Positions 25,250-36,779 of a DNA stretch of 64,000 bases are shown here, one piece after another (position 1 is the stretch's first letter; each line of letters starts with the position of its first letter). The position numbers were made by a program, and so were the translations under genes. The notes under the pieces are model-generated. The model ran no database searches, was not told the origin of the DNA, and saw only the letters and a program-made list of their open reading frames with translations. The stretch is from Mycocentrospora acerina (Eukaryota; Ascomycota; Dothideomycetes; Pleosporales), in NCBI GenBank assembly GCA_022701365.1, contig JAKUHH010000108.1, positions 681,821-745,820 of the forward strand, read 5' to 3'.

Positions 25250-26293
25250 ATGCCTTCTCGAGTTACCTACATGAATCAGTCTGCGCCGTTCTGGGATTTC
25301 ATCGCCAATATGGAGCAGCAAGCCTCCAACCATCCCTTTTTCTCTCAAAACCGCGACGGTGAAAACCATCCCGAATACGAGCATGACGAAGGTCATCATC
25401 CCCCACCACCTCCCTTTGGACCTTGGGGATGGGGTCAGTTCTTCGGTGGCGGACGAGGAATGCCTCACCGTGGTCCACCTCCTCCCGGTCCTCCTCCGCA
25501 TGAACACAACGAACATGCAGGCGAAAAGGACGGCGAGCAAAACGACGACAATGACGACGACAATAACAACAACAATGGTGAGGGACCCTCTGGTGAATCA
25601 GGTTCCGACAACGAGGGACGTTCGCACTGCCGCGGACGCCACGGCCACTGCGGTGGTCGTCGAGGTCGCCATGGACCTGGTGGACGAGGAGGCTTTGGAC
25701 CTCGCCACGGCCCGCCTCATGGGCCTCCCCATCACGGCCACGGGCCTCACCATGGGCCTCACCATGGACCTCATCACGGACCCCCTCGTCATGGTGGTCG
25801 AGGACCCCGCGGTCCTTGGGGTCGTCGTGGCGGACCATTCGGCGGCGGTTTTGACCCTTCTGCCCTTGCCGCCCAATTCTGGGACCAATTCGTAAACCCC
25901 AACATCGCATCCACCACTCCTGCTGCCTCAGACTCCGACTTCTCTCCCGAAGCTGATGTCTTTGATACTGAGTCTTCCTACGTGATTCACATCTCGCTCC
26001 CAGGCGCAAAGAAGGAAGATGTTGGCGTGAATTGGGATACCGAGAAATCTGAGCTGGCTATCGCAGGTGTCATCTACCGTCCCGGTGACGAGGAGCTCTT
26101 GAAGACACTGGCTATGAACGAGAGGAAAGTGGGACCCTTTGAAAGAAAGATCAGGCTGGGCACGCGGGCAAACCCGGCACAAATTGATGCAGAGGGCATC
26201 ACGGCGAAGTTGGAAGACGGTGTATTGAGAGTCGAGGTGCCAAAGATAGGGGATACCGGATTTGTAGAGGTTAGGAAGGTGGATATTGAGTAG
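25250..26293 (+). CDS. Hsp20/alpha-crystallin small heat-shock protein with long His/Gly-rich insert
   Basis: Predicted ATP-independent chaperone that holds unfolding proteins in the cytosol. One exon, 347 residues, much longer than a typical small Hsp (150-220) and closer to the Hsp42 style. An N-terminal aromatic segment (PFWDFIANMEQQ) is followed by Pro/Gly, an acidic Asp/Asn run, a stretch rich in HGPPH and HHGPH units at about 120-195, and an FDPSALAAQFWDQFV segment. The alpha-crystallin domain covers about 237-343 (SSYVIHISLPGAKKEDVGV ... ITAKLEDGVLRVEVPK), with the signature GVL strand. The classical C-terminal I-x-I motif is not evident. The ATG sits in a favourable context about 80 bases after a TATA-like box. 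Confidence 0.9.
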   Translation: MPSRVTYMNQSAPFWDFIANMEQQASNHPFFSQNRDGENHPEYEHDEGHHPPPPPFGPWGWGQFFGGGRGMPHRGPPPPGPPPHEHNEHAGEKDGEQNDDNDDDNNNNNGEGPSGESGSDNEGRSHCRGRHGHCGGRRGRHGPGGRGGFGPRHGPPHGPPHHGHGPHHGPHHGPHHGPPRHGGRGPRGPWGRRGGPFGGGFDPSALAAQFWDQFVNPNIASTTPAASDSDFSPEADVFDTESSYVIHISLPGAKKEDVGVNWDTEKSELAIAGVIYRPGDEELLKTLAMNERKVGPFERKIRLGTRANPAQIDAEGITAKLEDGVLRVEVPKIGDTGFVEVRKVDIE

Positions 26294-27023
26294 AAAGAGT
26301 GTTAGACGAGCAAGAAGAGAATAGGAATGGGCCCAGGGTAGGCAGGAAGAATTAGGCGTTTTGGCGATTACTGTTTTATATACCTTCGTAACCATAAACA
26401 AGAATTTTTTTCTTTGACGTATCCTTTTTTATGAAAATGTCCTCGAGTGGTGTTTTTAAGTCCTGTACAAAGTCTATACACTATTTGATTTATATTACAC
26501 TTTATTCTCAGTACTTGAATTCATCAAAGAATTCACCAACGAAACTGCCCTTCCTGGCAGTCTAAGAAAACAACGATAAAACACAACTACCCAGCAGAAC
26601 CAAGCACAACATCCAATGTGACACTTTATCTCACGGCCACAATAATACACAATGCAACTCAAATTGGAAAGTATTACAAATTCACAGGCTTTTACGCCTC
26701 TAACTCATCTAGGAAATCGTACATGCCGCAGCTTCTCTTCACCCATAAGTCATGGTCAAATAACGGCCTACCTTGATCAAACAGTGTATGTCTACTCTGT
26801 AGATAATGATTACACCTTTCATTAGTACCGTCATCGTACTGTTAAAAATATTGTGATCTGGTTGTAGTGGAGAAACGTGAAGAAATAGGCATGGCAAAAT
26901 ATCCACCTTTCAGGATAGTAAGAAGGAATTGATATTACTTTTTGAAGAGGGTGATGTCAACTATACAATATATATACACAATAATTTGAGTCCTTTCCAT
27001 CAAGATTCAAAAGAATCAAGTTC
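26294..27023. other. Intergenic, 3' of Hsp20
   Basis: AT-rich spacer between the Hsp20 gene and tRNA-Arg. No feature seen beyond probable 3' UTR. Confidence 0.6.
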
Positions 27024-27108
27024 GGCCCTTTGGCGCAATGGTAGCGCGTTGGTTTTCGGTTCATCTGAAAGTCGCCAAAGGTTGTAGGTTCGAGCCCTGC
27101 AGGGGTCG
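27024..27108 (+). tRNA. tRNA-Arg(TCG) with a 13-nt intron
   Basis: Folds as a 72-nt cloverleaf after removal of 27060-27072. Acceptor 27024-27030 pairs with 27101-27107 (two G-U pairs), the D-stem is GCGC/GCGC with an AATGGTA loop, the anticodon stem is TTGGT/GCCAA, the variable loop is AGGTT, and the T-arm is GTAGG/CCTGC around TTCGAGC. The A box (TGGCGCAATGG) and B box (GGTTCGAGCCC) match Pol III consensus. The anticodon at 34-36 reads TCG, decoding CGA. Discriminator G73 and C35/G36 fit arginine identity. The intron lies after position 37, the standard eukaryotic site. A T5 terminator follows. Confidence 0.9.
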
Positions 27109-27851
27109 CTTCTTTTTGCTCTTCGAATGGTGAAAGTAACCGCAGTGTAATGCAAACTATTACAGTATAATCGCGTGCGTACCTTGTCTTAATATTATTT
27201 TGCTCTTTTAAAAGTCGTAGTTCTAGAAATTGACATCGTCTTCGAAAAAAATCTGCAATTGAGCATGTCAAGACATGTATATACAATTTTGCTAGCCTCA
27301 CACATCTCTAATATTCAAACATTTTTTTTAGTTCCCATTGACTATGCGCCACATGAAATGTCATAAAACTCATAAACAGGCGTAAACGAACGAAATATTA
27401 CCAAGAAAATGACACGAAGTCATCGACACTGCTATGCGCTCCTCAGAGCAGCAATGCGAAAGAGAAATGAAGAAAACATTATTAGGCTCCAGATGCAGAC
27501 CTTGGACCAGCAATGCCTGATAGTGGAAAACAAATCGTAGTGTGAGGGGTATTTTTTTGGACGATTGTTGTTGGATTTTGAGAAGTGACCGGAAGTGTCG
27601 GATGTACATGTCCAATTAAGGAGAATCCAGTGCTTTCAGCCGTGGAGTTTCGAATGGCGGTAGACCCGGGGCCACGGAGGCCAGCAACATATATTGCTAG
27701 GAGGTGGTTCATATATACTGAGAAGATGTTGGAGACGGAGTAGAAGAAGCGTCTTGACACCATTGAGCGAGTTGATCTTGAGTAGAAGTGACACTTCAGA
27801 TCTAGCCAAATGCCGCGTATGAAACGTTGTGAAGCTTGACTAGAACAGATT
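27109..27851. other. Spacer between tRNA-Arg and PHD gene
   Basis: About 740 AT-rich bases with the tRNA terminator and probably the 3' UTR of the minus-strand PHD gene. No other gene supported. Confidence 0.6.
27113..27117 (+). terminator. Pol III T5 terminator of tRNA-Arg
   Basis: Five T residues begin five bases after the discriminator base. Confidence 0.8.
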
Positions 27852-30114
27852 TCATCGTCGAAATAGTGTCTTGTGTGTGAGCGGGGAGTCGAGAGTCACG
27901 GGGGGTCCTCTGAGCCTCCCGCCCCTCGCAACAGGTGTATTGCCGGTACAGAGCGCACAGACATAGACAGGCGGCAGATTGCTTGTATTGAACCCAAGAC
28001 AGCCCATATGCAGCCACTTATTGCAAGACTCGCATTGTATCATGGGTCTGCCGTCGTCCAGACCATTGCAGATACACCGTGTATTCTCATTCGAGAGACT
28101 GCCTCGGTCGGTTGACGGCGTATTCAGCTCGTCCGTGTTGGGTGATCCATTGAATGAATTGGTATAAGGATCGTAGTGACCATTCGCGCGATCATTGTTG
28201 GCTTGAGCCCAACGTTGGTTGTGCGCTCTTAGTGAGTTCAAGGATGCACGTTCTACATCTTGTCAGAAAGACACTAACAAGAGCCTAACAAAGCATACCC
28301 ATTTTTTGTTGCCGACCCGCAACCACCTTCTTCAGGGCTCCTAAGGCGTCGCCGGGTGAATCAATCGTTGGCTGATCTGTACGCTCTCGTGAAGTGCTGA
28401 AAGACGATGGAAGGTCTACCATACTAAAGCTTCGGGACGGGTTGGCTAAAGGCCTCCTGGTGTGACGAGCAGTCTGAGAAGAAGTCCTATCTGAAGTCCT
28501 TGATGAGGGTCTTGAGGCGGGGTGGGACAACTGGTATGAGTTGGACCTTTCCAGTGCGACACTGTCGACCCTGGCGTATTTGGAAGAACGGCGTTGCGGT
28601 TGGGGTATGTTGAACGAAGCCTGACGGCTAATCACTGGGGCAGGTTCATCATCCTCAGAATCGGTGTCACCTTCTTCCCACAATCCGGGATACTGATGTC
28701 TCAAGTCTTTTTGGGAAGCCTTCCGGACCACCCTTGGGGTGTCCTCATCCTCTTCCTCTGTATGTACAGTTTCCGTGCGAGCATGACCTGTTTCATCAAT
28801 CACCAGTCGTGTCCGTGGTCTTCGTGATTCGGGGATAGCCTTTAGGGATCCGCTACTTTGACGCTTCAGCGGAGACAAGTATCGTGGGATGGCGTGACCG
28901 GTAACCGAGCCCGACAGTCTCGAGTCCATGGAAGATGACCTCCTCATCCCGAGGCTATTTTCAGTGTTGTTTCGTCGCAACTGAGGCTGAACAGCCTCAC
29001 TCGAGCCTGATGACGAGGTCGTATTCGACCGTGAGTGCTGACTCCTGGTCTTCTTGACCAGTCGCTTTTCTCGCATCGAGTCCTGCATTTGGGTCTCGTA
29101 CGGCTGTCTATTGCTTATAGCATTGTTCGTTGGCGGCATATTGCCAAACGAGGTAGTCAAATTAGGATTAGAGAAGCTAAAGAGCATACTAGGGTCTACA
29201 CTAGCGGATGTAGACATGAAAGAATTGTTTCTCAAGGTTTGGTCATTTCCAGCATTACTCATGGCAAAGGACGCTGCCGGGCCAGACATGGACACACCGG
29301 TAGAGTCTTGCAAGACGTGAGAGCTTGAATGGGCAAGAGTAGGCGTGTGGAATCTTTGCCAGTTCATATTTGCTTCAGTCTTGTAAGGTGTAGGACCAAA
29401 AGGATCCACGCCGAACGGTACATCCACTTCCATGTGTGTACTGTTGTGTTGCTGCTCCCAGAACGAATTGGTATGTGGCATCTGTGGTGTCGACAATGAT
29501 CCAGACCCAGTAAACTGCAGTAGGTCTTGGGTGAATGGCACATTTGACAGGCCATACGGTGTCTGGTTGAACAATCCTTCCAATGCCGGCATTGGTTTAT
29601 TTGTTCTCCGGATCACGGTGGCTGGAGTGCTGCAGTCATCGCCCGAGCTGTATTGCTGTCCCCTTCTCGATGTGGCGTCTCTTGTTGGCGGTGGAGTATG
29701 TATTTGCGAAAAGTCCATGCTGAGTGGATGAGGCTGAGGCGCTTGACTTCTTGAAAAGCCGCCTCCTGCTCTGCCCAGCGAGTTAGGGTGTGGCGAGGAT
29801 GATAACCTTCTCTGCGGCTCGACAGGCGGCAAGTGAAGGGCACTGGGGGCAAAATGATTTACAAAGAATTCTCGATCCTCAGGCGTAAGCCTCTTCTGAT
29901 TGTACGAGCTTAACGGTCGATCAGAGGGTGTTGACAATGTGAATGATGGCGTCTGCACCGGAGTGTGCTGCCCGTTTACTCGAGGTGTCGCCCAAGCGTC
30001 GAGGAAGTGTGAGTGAGGGATGGTCTCAGTATGCGGCGTCTTCGATTCTCGAAACGTGGTGGGCGTGGACGACGGACTTGGAAGCCAATCCGTTGATCTG
30101 ATATTTTGGTCCAT
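27852..30114 (-). CDS. PHD-finger protein with long disordered N-terminus
   Basis: Predicted nuclear chromatin reader. Exons 30114-28299 and 28252-27852 (46-nt intron, GTATGC to TGTAG) give 738 residues. The first 600 residues are Ser/Pro/Thr/Gln-rich with many R-x-x-S sites (QRRSSSPHPN-like, RRSSSMDSR) and acidic patches, no folded domain visible. The C-terminal exon carries one PHD finger: CIC ... CESC, WLHMGC, CALC, in the C4HC3 order (Cys, Cys, Cys, Cys, His, Cys, Cys, Cys) at about residues 660-705. A W two residues before the zinc His, as in H3K4me3-binding PHDs, is present. The protein ends in SPLTHKTLFRR. The complex it joins cannot be told; a Set3- or Rpd3L-type role is only a guess. 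Confidence 0.85.
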
Positions 30115-32188
30115 GTTAGCTCCTATACATTTGATGAAATAGGAAATAGAAATAGTGACGACAAGGGTTTAAAAGTAAGAAGTAGGATCAGGACCACTTG
30201 GACGGAATGACAATGGCGTTATGCACTTTTGAGGGGACCCCTTGTAGCGGGCGAATCAGACGACCGTACGGTACAGACTGCTGCCTCTGCCTAAACCATA
30301 ACTAACCCAAGGCTTGCTAATGGCAGATCCTGCCAGATCAACAGGCAGAAGGGCCATTGGCAGTCTTGCAGATTCACCGTGAACCTTCATTGCGTCCAAA
30401 TGCGTCCTACAGCACCCGCACAACTCGATCTAAGAGAGATGTGTTTTGTAAACCTACCCGTATACACCGTGATCGAGAGTCATAACGACTCTGATTGCAA
30501 GTTGTTCCTGTCCTTCAGACCATGTGTTGAGTGACGTAAGACGACAAGCGACGAAGGGGTTCGTAGAGGGTCGGGTAGGCGACGGAGGCGAAGACGGCAG
30601 GCTTCGACGGAGATTTCTGGTCGTCGGGCGGTGAGAGGCAGACACGGTCAGGAGGGAGTGACGACGCTGTTACACCAAGCCTTGTATAACGCTTGACTAG
30701 GGGTATGCTAGTGCTGTTACACTTTTGTGTGGACGCAGATACGACGGTGCTTTGCAAAGTGTCAAGGCTGCGTTTGGCAGCAGAGGATGTCTGCAGGCAG
30801 AAGGGGCGAGCTTGGACACAGGCAGGCGGGCTGAAAGTGAGGTTTTTCTTTTCGAAAAGGACTGTGGGGCCGGTGAAAGCTGCACAAGATGTGGAGGAAG
30901 TTCGGTAAAGATTGAATAATGGTAATGGCTATCGATTGTAGTCCCGAGCAACACCAGCAACGTCGTGGAAAGCGTCTGCTGAGCGCTACAAGGAAGCAAG
31001 CGGTAACGAGTCAAGCATAGCGCTGCTTTAGGCTGGAGACATGTTTGCGGGAATGCGGCGAGAGATTGTTCATGACGAGGTGGTAAGGAGACGTGAAGGG
31101 CTACGAAGCCATCCATTCACGGAGCAGACGAAAGCTTGCCCCGAGCGATCCAAGCGGACGATAGGAGCTAGGCCAGGAACATAAAAACGTGCCCTAGCTC
31201 GTCGACGGCACAGGCATGGCTGAGGAAGGTTGATGGGAAAGCATCGAATTGGCACCTGAGGTCGCGCTCAGACGGACCAAGCCAAGGCTAGGGTTCCCCC
31301 CGCGGAACCAACCTCGATTCTGGAGCGCAATTCCTGCATGCACCTGCCTTTGGCAAGCCTTGAGAATGGCTGCGCCTCCAAGGCCTACCACCCAAGACAG
31401 CAAATGAGCGCTGTTAGCCGTCCCAACTCTGCCAGCTGCCAGCTCACTCAGTAATGCATGGCCTTGGCTCCAAAGCCCATGTACCCGGAAATTTAGACGA
31501 GGTTCCAGCGGAGCAACAGCCGTCACGATAGCACTTTCCGCATCGATACAAGTTCTGATGGCTGACGGCCCCTAACTCGACGCGGAATCGTGCCACCTTG
31601 CTTTACACATGTTGACGTCGACATATTGTCACAATGGTGGATTGCAGACATCTGCTCTCCCGTCTGATACAAACAAATATGGCAATAGTGTTTGGTCGTG
31701 CCAGCAACGGAGCTTGTGAAACGAGCCCAAGATCGCTGCCATGACATGTGAGGTCTCTAACATTCGGTACAATTTGGATCCTAGCGTTGCCGGACGATGC
31801 GGCCATGCAAGGTACATACCATGTCCTCAGCTCCCTTGCATACGTGTCGGGGACCAGTCATAGCTAGATATTTTTAATACATTATGGAGATACCCGGATC
31901 ACTGCTGAACGCCCAATGCCTCGTCTATTCTCTCCAAGCACGTTACAGAGAAAGCAACAAGCCTTCACAGGTGACGATGAATAAGTGTCGTCATTGGCAC
32001 ACATCAGACTGTAAACACGACCATGGAATCTTTGCTTTTTGTACCATCTGACCGCAGGTTGCAAGCACTTAGCTCTTACGCCACCAACATGAATAATCCA
32101 ACCCAAGACTGGAATGTGGAACGATTCGGCCAAATATATACAGACGCACAAACGCAAGAAGTAGGCTCGCAAAATTAGGCAGATGTGA
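30115..32188. other. Intergenic, no supported gene
   Basis: About 2 kb upstream of the PHD gene and downstream of the membrane-protein gene, which lie on the same strand. Minus-strand open frames at 31116-30697 and 31526-31194 have no motif and no plausible splice partners. Confidence 0.5.
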
Positions 32189-33280
32189 TTATGGAGGTGA
32201 TCTTCTCATTACCGGGTCTTCTTGGTACGAAACATCTGACACAGCTGACATTCCATCAACATTTCTTCCTTGTATCGGCTCGTCGAGCTCTGATACAGAG
32301 TCGTCATCGTTGTCGTCGGGATCGTCGTAGCCAGGGTCTTCGAATGGTGAGCGCTCAGTGAGGCGCGTCTGCGACGACACTGGTGGAGGTGGTGTCACTC
32401 GCAGGCTACTTTGACGAGACGAAGGAGCGGTGCTTGGTGTGGCAAGGCTGCGTGGGCGGTACGGTGGAGGGGCGTCGGAAAGACTGTTGTCATCTACGAG
32501 CGGATCGGTCCGCACGTTATCACCAGACGTCATTGAAACCACGTCGGATGTATCAATACCCGTCAGGTATGCGCCGTTTGAGCCTGATAATATGACAGGC
32601 TGAGGACTTACCGGGGTGGTAGACGAGGCAGAATACTGTGGTAACGAACACGAGGGCACGATATACGGTTGCTTATTGTGTTCGTTCTCCATCTTCATTT
32701 CCTCGTCTTTTGTTTGCGTGGCTTTGACTGCTTGACTCCGTCTCTTACGTTTGCGCAGACAACAAAATATGATAAATCCGATCGCCGAAAGAACAACAAT
32801 GGGAATCACAACAGCAGCAGCGTACACTGCCCCGCGGTTAGAAGGCCCTCCAACTACATCTTGTCCAGGGCGCTGGGTTTGAGACCCGTCATGGGCGGAA
32901 GCTGTAGAAGCCGGCGAGAGGGTGTTACTTGAAATCAAGGCTGACGTTGAGATTGATGTTCGGTCCTCCGATTCGAGAAAGGATGTTTGCTTGACTTTTG
33001 TAGTCCAGGGCGTGGAAGTCCGTTCTGGCGCCCATGTTGAATAGCCGCTAACTGGGGTGTATTCAGGAAAGAATGTCCATGGTCCCGGTTTCTTTGTTTT
33101 GGAATCGTAGTCGGCGCTGGTGACTGCAGCTGGGAAGCTGTGGTAAATACCAGTGGATTTCTCCATCGAAATTGTAATGATGGTAATCAACGGAGCAGCG
33201 TTTGTTTTCTCTTCACGTGTCGAATAGAATGGATCGTAATTATTGTTTTCCCTGTGGCGATGACCCGGTTGATGTGCCAT
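32189..33280 (-). CDS. Single-pass membrane protein with Ser/Thr-rich ectodomain and proline-rich tail
   Basis: One exon, 363 residues. I do not recognise the family. Residues 40-145 are Ser/Thr-rich. One clear membrane helix lies at about 149-172 (YAAAVVIPIVVLSAIGFIIF), followed by CC and a basic stop-transfer cluster KRKRR, so the C-terminus should be cytosolic. The tail holds PPPYRPR and PPPPVSS (possible SH3 or WW ligands) and a strongly acidic Asp run (about 325-340). The layout resembles Mid2/Wsc-type wall sensors, but no signal peptide, WSC domain or Cys cluster is visible; a 5' exon with a signal sequence may be missing from this model. Confidence 0.65.
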   Translation of the reverse strand: MAHQPGHRHRENNNYDPFYSTREEKTNAAPLITIITISMEKSTGIYHSFPAAVTSADYDSKTKKPGPWTFFPEYTPVSGYSTWAPERTSTPWTTKVKQTSFLESEDRTSISTSALISSNTLSPASTASAHDGSQTQRPGQDVVGGPSNRGAVYAAAVVIPIVVLSAIGFIIFCCLRKRKRRSQAVKATQTKDEEMKMENEHNKQPYIVPSCSLPQYSASSTTPVSPQPVILSGSNGAYLTGIDTSDVVSMTSGDNVRTDPLVDDNSLSDAPPPYRPRSLATPSTAPSSRQSSLRVTPPPPVSSQTRLTERSPFEDPGYDDPDDNDDDSVSELDEPIQGRNVDGMSAVSDVSYQEDPVMRRSPP

Positions 33281-34676
33281 CGGACTTGATTACACACTGG
33301 GTAAGACCGTGCATTCACAGAACGCTTGACTTCGAAATTGCAAGATGCTGTGTCAGAACTTTGTGCTTGTAGGGTCGTCCTGATAGGTTTCTTTGTCACT
33401 ACGTGCTGCGAAGTGCGTCTGGTGTGCACTTCTTACTGGAATAGAGGTTTGAGCCTGTTGCTGATTCCGACCACGGTCCACTTGGAGGAGATGCGGGGCC
33501 GATTGACGGACCAGGGAAACCTATCTGGATACTGACCGTCGAGGCGGATACAGAAAGTTACAAACTTATGGTGCGCAGTTGTTTCACACAAAAGACACAA
33601 TCAAGGAGATGCTGGCTGTGGACGATGCATTGCAACCTCAAAGTAGAGACTTGGAAGCCGCCAGCACAGAAGTGCGGAGGGCTACCCTTTGACATAGCTG
33701 CAGCTGAAAGAGGCGCAGACGGGATACAGGCAGGATCGGCCGCATGCTATCAATGAGCGTGCTCATTTCCGGACTTCGGCTGTCTTTGGCGGCTATGGTT
33801 GGTTGGAGGCTGGGAGTAAGTGTAAGACCGTATGGCTTCTCCCTGCATGGCGGGCAACACCAGACAAACAACCCCACCTTCTCGGAATAGTATATTTTTA
33901 GGCTTGCCTAGTTGTTGATTAAAAATGCTTGACTTGTGATTTTCAATAAGTTGGAAAGAATGTGTATTCCCCTGCGTTACCAATGCGAAGGCATCTCTCT
34001 GACAACGATTTCTTTGTAGTAGACATGTGAGATAAGAGGGTGGACGTGTCGAGCGTCGCAAGGTTGACTCTTTGTGCTACCTAGTGGTCTTTCGAAAGCT
34101 TCATTGAAAGTTGCAGCTTACCACAGCTTCTTCGGAAAGTATCGTGATTATTAACCAATGGAAACGTCCCGCCTCAATATCTGAAACAATATGGCTCCGG
34201 AGTTAAAGAAGGCCGCTCTCCCGTCTTTGTGCGTCCTAAGACGAGAACAGAGTCCGACTAGCTACATGCAAAGCCTTCACACAGATGCCAAATCTAAAAA
34301 GCGAACGATGCGAGGAGGCACTGCCGCTTTGGATTTCGCATGAGGAATCATGATGCAGTTGGGCGGCACATGTCTTAGCATGCAAGCTTCTGTAGAGACG
34401 AAGCGAGACGTTAAGCATGAGCCAGAGACGCCTGTGAGATAGGTCGATCATGTCCTGATTGATGCCTGGGTGGACCTGGCGCCCAGCAAAGTAAGTGCAA
34501 ACAAAGACATGTTACAGTAGCCGTACTCATAGTTGGATTAGAACGGTCGGAAGGAAGAAGCGGCTCCACATGACTGCTGCTTAATCATTCCCTTGGCTGA
34601 GCTCATAACGCAGCACGCTATCACGGCGCCTCTTGCACCTCATCACGGTGGGCAACATCCGACACCTGACGCTACT
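33281..34676. other. Divergent intergenic region
   Basis: About 1.4 kb between a minus- and a plus-strand gene, expected to hold both promoters. No gene or RNA recognised. The open frame of the plus-strand gene extends upstream to 34593, but without an ATG. Confidence 0.55.
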
Positions 34677-35887
34677 ATGACTGACCGCTTTAAGAATCTG
34701 ACCAAGGATCTGCATCGGCCGAAGCTTGGTGGGGGTGGTGGCAGTTCAAGTGGGCAAAGCGACTCAAAGTTTGGGCAAGTGGTATGGTGTCGGGTTTCGC
34801 GACATGTGGGCTCTTTGCTGATCTGATGTAGAAAGGACTATTGGGCAGAGGCAAAGACTCCAGCCTCGAAGCCTCTCGTGAACACCAGTCCACGCCGCTC
34901 TCATCCCTGAAAGACCCGTCATCCTTTGCTCCTCCACCAAAACGACTTGACTACAGTGGAGGGTCTGCAGCATCCGCGCCGCCAGCGGGTTCCGCTAGAC
35001 AGCGCTTGCAGGAGCGCGAAGAGGCAGCTAGGAGGGAAGAGGAGGAAGCAAACAAGGCATCCTCTGGCCCATATAGGCCAGACACGACCGGACTGAATAC
35101 GGCACATCTACCCAAACCGCCTGCTTTCCGTCCCAGCTCTGCTGCCACTCCACCTCCAGCCCCGTCTGCAAGACCCAAACCCAGCCTGCCACCAAGGCTT
35201 CCTCCGCGTCAGACCGAATACCCCGATGAGTTTGCGCCAGCCCCTCCGCCCACATACAATGAGGCGACACAGCATGAGACGGCCTCACAGGGACTGTTGA
35301 ATCAGGGCGCGTTGAACCGCCTGGGGCAGGCTGGCGTCTCAGTGCCCGGGTTCGGCATCGGCCGCACTGCGTCTCCTCCCGTGCCACCCCGCCAGAACTC
35401 TCACTCCTCGGTTGCGCCTGCACCGCCTCCCACATCAACCGGTCATGGGTCACAACTGAGCGAACTGCAAGGTCGGTTTGCGAGAATGTCGACTCAATCT
35501 TCTGAGCCACAGGCTCCCGCCACAGGCACGTCATGGGCAGACAAGCAAGCGGCTCTACGAACCGCTAGTAACTTCCGCAACGACCCTTCCAAGGTATCAG
35601 TATCAGACCTGAAGAGCGCAGCGTTGACTGCGAATAATTTTCAGCAGAGGCATGGGGAGCAGGCTGCCTCTGGCTTGAGAGCCGCCAATGGGCTGAACCA
35701 GAAATATGGCATCGCGGACAGGGTGAACGGCTACGGTTCGCCCAGCACGTCACCAGCACCGCCGCTCGCTGCAGGAGGAGTAGGCAAGAAGCCTCCACCT
35801 CCACCACCCGCCAAAAAGAAGGAGCTGGGTGGAAATCCAGGGGGTCCACCGCCAGTTCCTCTTGGTAGCAAGCCGAAGTTCACGTAG
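34677..35887 (+). CDS. Proline-rich protein, candidate SH3-binding cytoskeletal adaptor
   Basis: Exons 34677-34781 and 34832-35887 (50-nt intron, GTATGG, CTGATGTAG) give 386 residues. The N-terminus is basic and Gly-rich (MTDRFKNLTKDLHRPKLGG). The middle is disordered with many polyproline ligands (PAPPPTYNEAT, PPVPPRQNS, PAPPPTS) and a short charged coiled coil near residue 85. The C-terminal part has an ordered-looking block at about 275-335 (SVSDLKSAALTANNFQQRHG, ASGLRAANGLNQKYG) that I believe is widely conserved in filamentous fungi. The tail ends with PPPPPP and PPPVPLGSKPKF. The pattern suggests an actin-patch or endocytic adaptor resembling yeast Aim3, but I cannot confirm that orthology. 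Confidence 0.7.
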
Positions 35888-36779
35888 CTGCAAAGATGGG
35901 GACTAGATTTTGATATATACCCATTTCATTTGAATGCACGCCTTTGGTTCAGATACAGGCTTCCAGAACATATGCGTGATTTGATGGGTGGGCGTGGGTG
36001 ACATGGCAGACGCAAATGCAGGCGGTGACAAGGTACAGTGTCCTCAACCTCGTGGGGTAGAAACACCAGGACCCATGTGAAGACGTCCAGACAAGATGGC
36101 TGTAGCCACCACGCTCAGTCTCCCGCTGACCCGTTGACCCGTTGACCCGCGCTCTGGTATTCGAACAAGAGAAGGCGTGTGAAGAACTTGCGTGTCTGGG
36201 GTTAGCCTTGCGAAGCTGGTGCCTTCCAGAACGTTGAGGGTTGGGGCCTCGGTTGATGTCATCGCTACGATTCGCTGGAAGGCTGGAAAACTTGTCGGCA
36301 GCCACGCCGTAAATTCTCCATCACCAGAACGGCTGCCAAAAAGCTTTGCCTGCTGGATCCAGCGAAGAGACCGACGTGCCAGCGCCAGAAACGTGCAAGG
36401 GGCCGAGCATTGGCTGCTGTCCTCTATTTTTTATATCTGACCCCGTCTGCGCCGCCTTTGCTGGCCCAAGCGAGTTTGAAAACGGCGTCGTCGCGTGTTC
36501 AGCAAGCAAACCGCCATCTCGCATTCCTGAGACGTGCACCGACATTGCAGAGTCCAGCCTGCTGCAAGCCGCACGCGTGCACTGATAGGTTGCAGCGTAT
36601 ACGGCAAGCCATTGGCGTCATTGGCCTGCAGGAACTTCTTCCATTTCTGCTCTCACTTGTTGCGACGCGAACGCGCCTGCCCTCCCACCACCACCCCAGC
36701 ACACCACATCGACGCTCGGCACCCACGTCGCTCACCACCGCACACCCTCGCGCTCGTTCCCGCCACGCCCGCCGCCGCC
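35888..36779. other. Intergenic, 5' region of the elongase gene
   Basis: About 0.9 kb. Contains three copies of a 9-bp unit (CCGTTGACC type) at 36125-36151. The elongase frame is open upstream to 36534 but has no ATG before 36780; CA- and CT-rich leader sequence precedes that start. Confidence 0.55.

Noticed and set aside
36534..36779. Upstream extension of the elongase frame
   Set aside because: Begins at GTG and has no ATG before 36780, which has a strong context.
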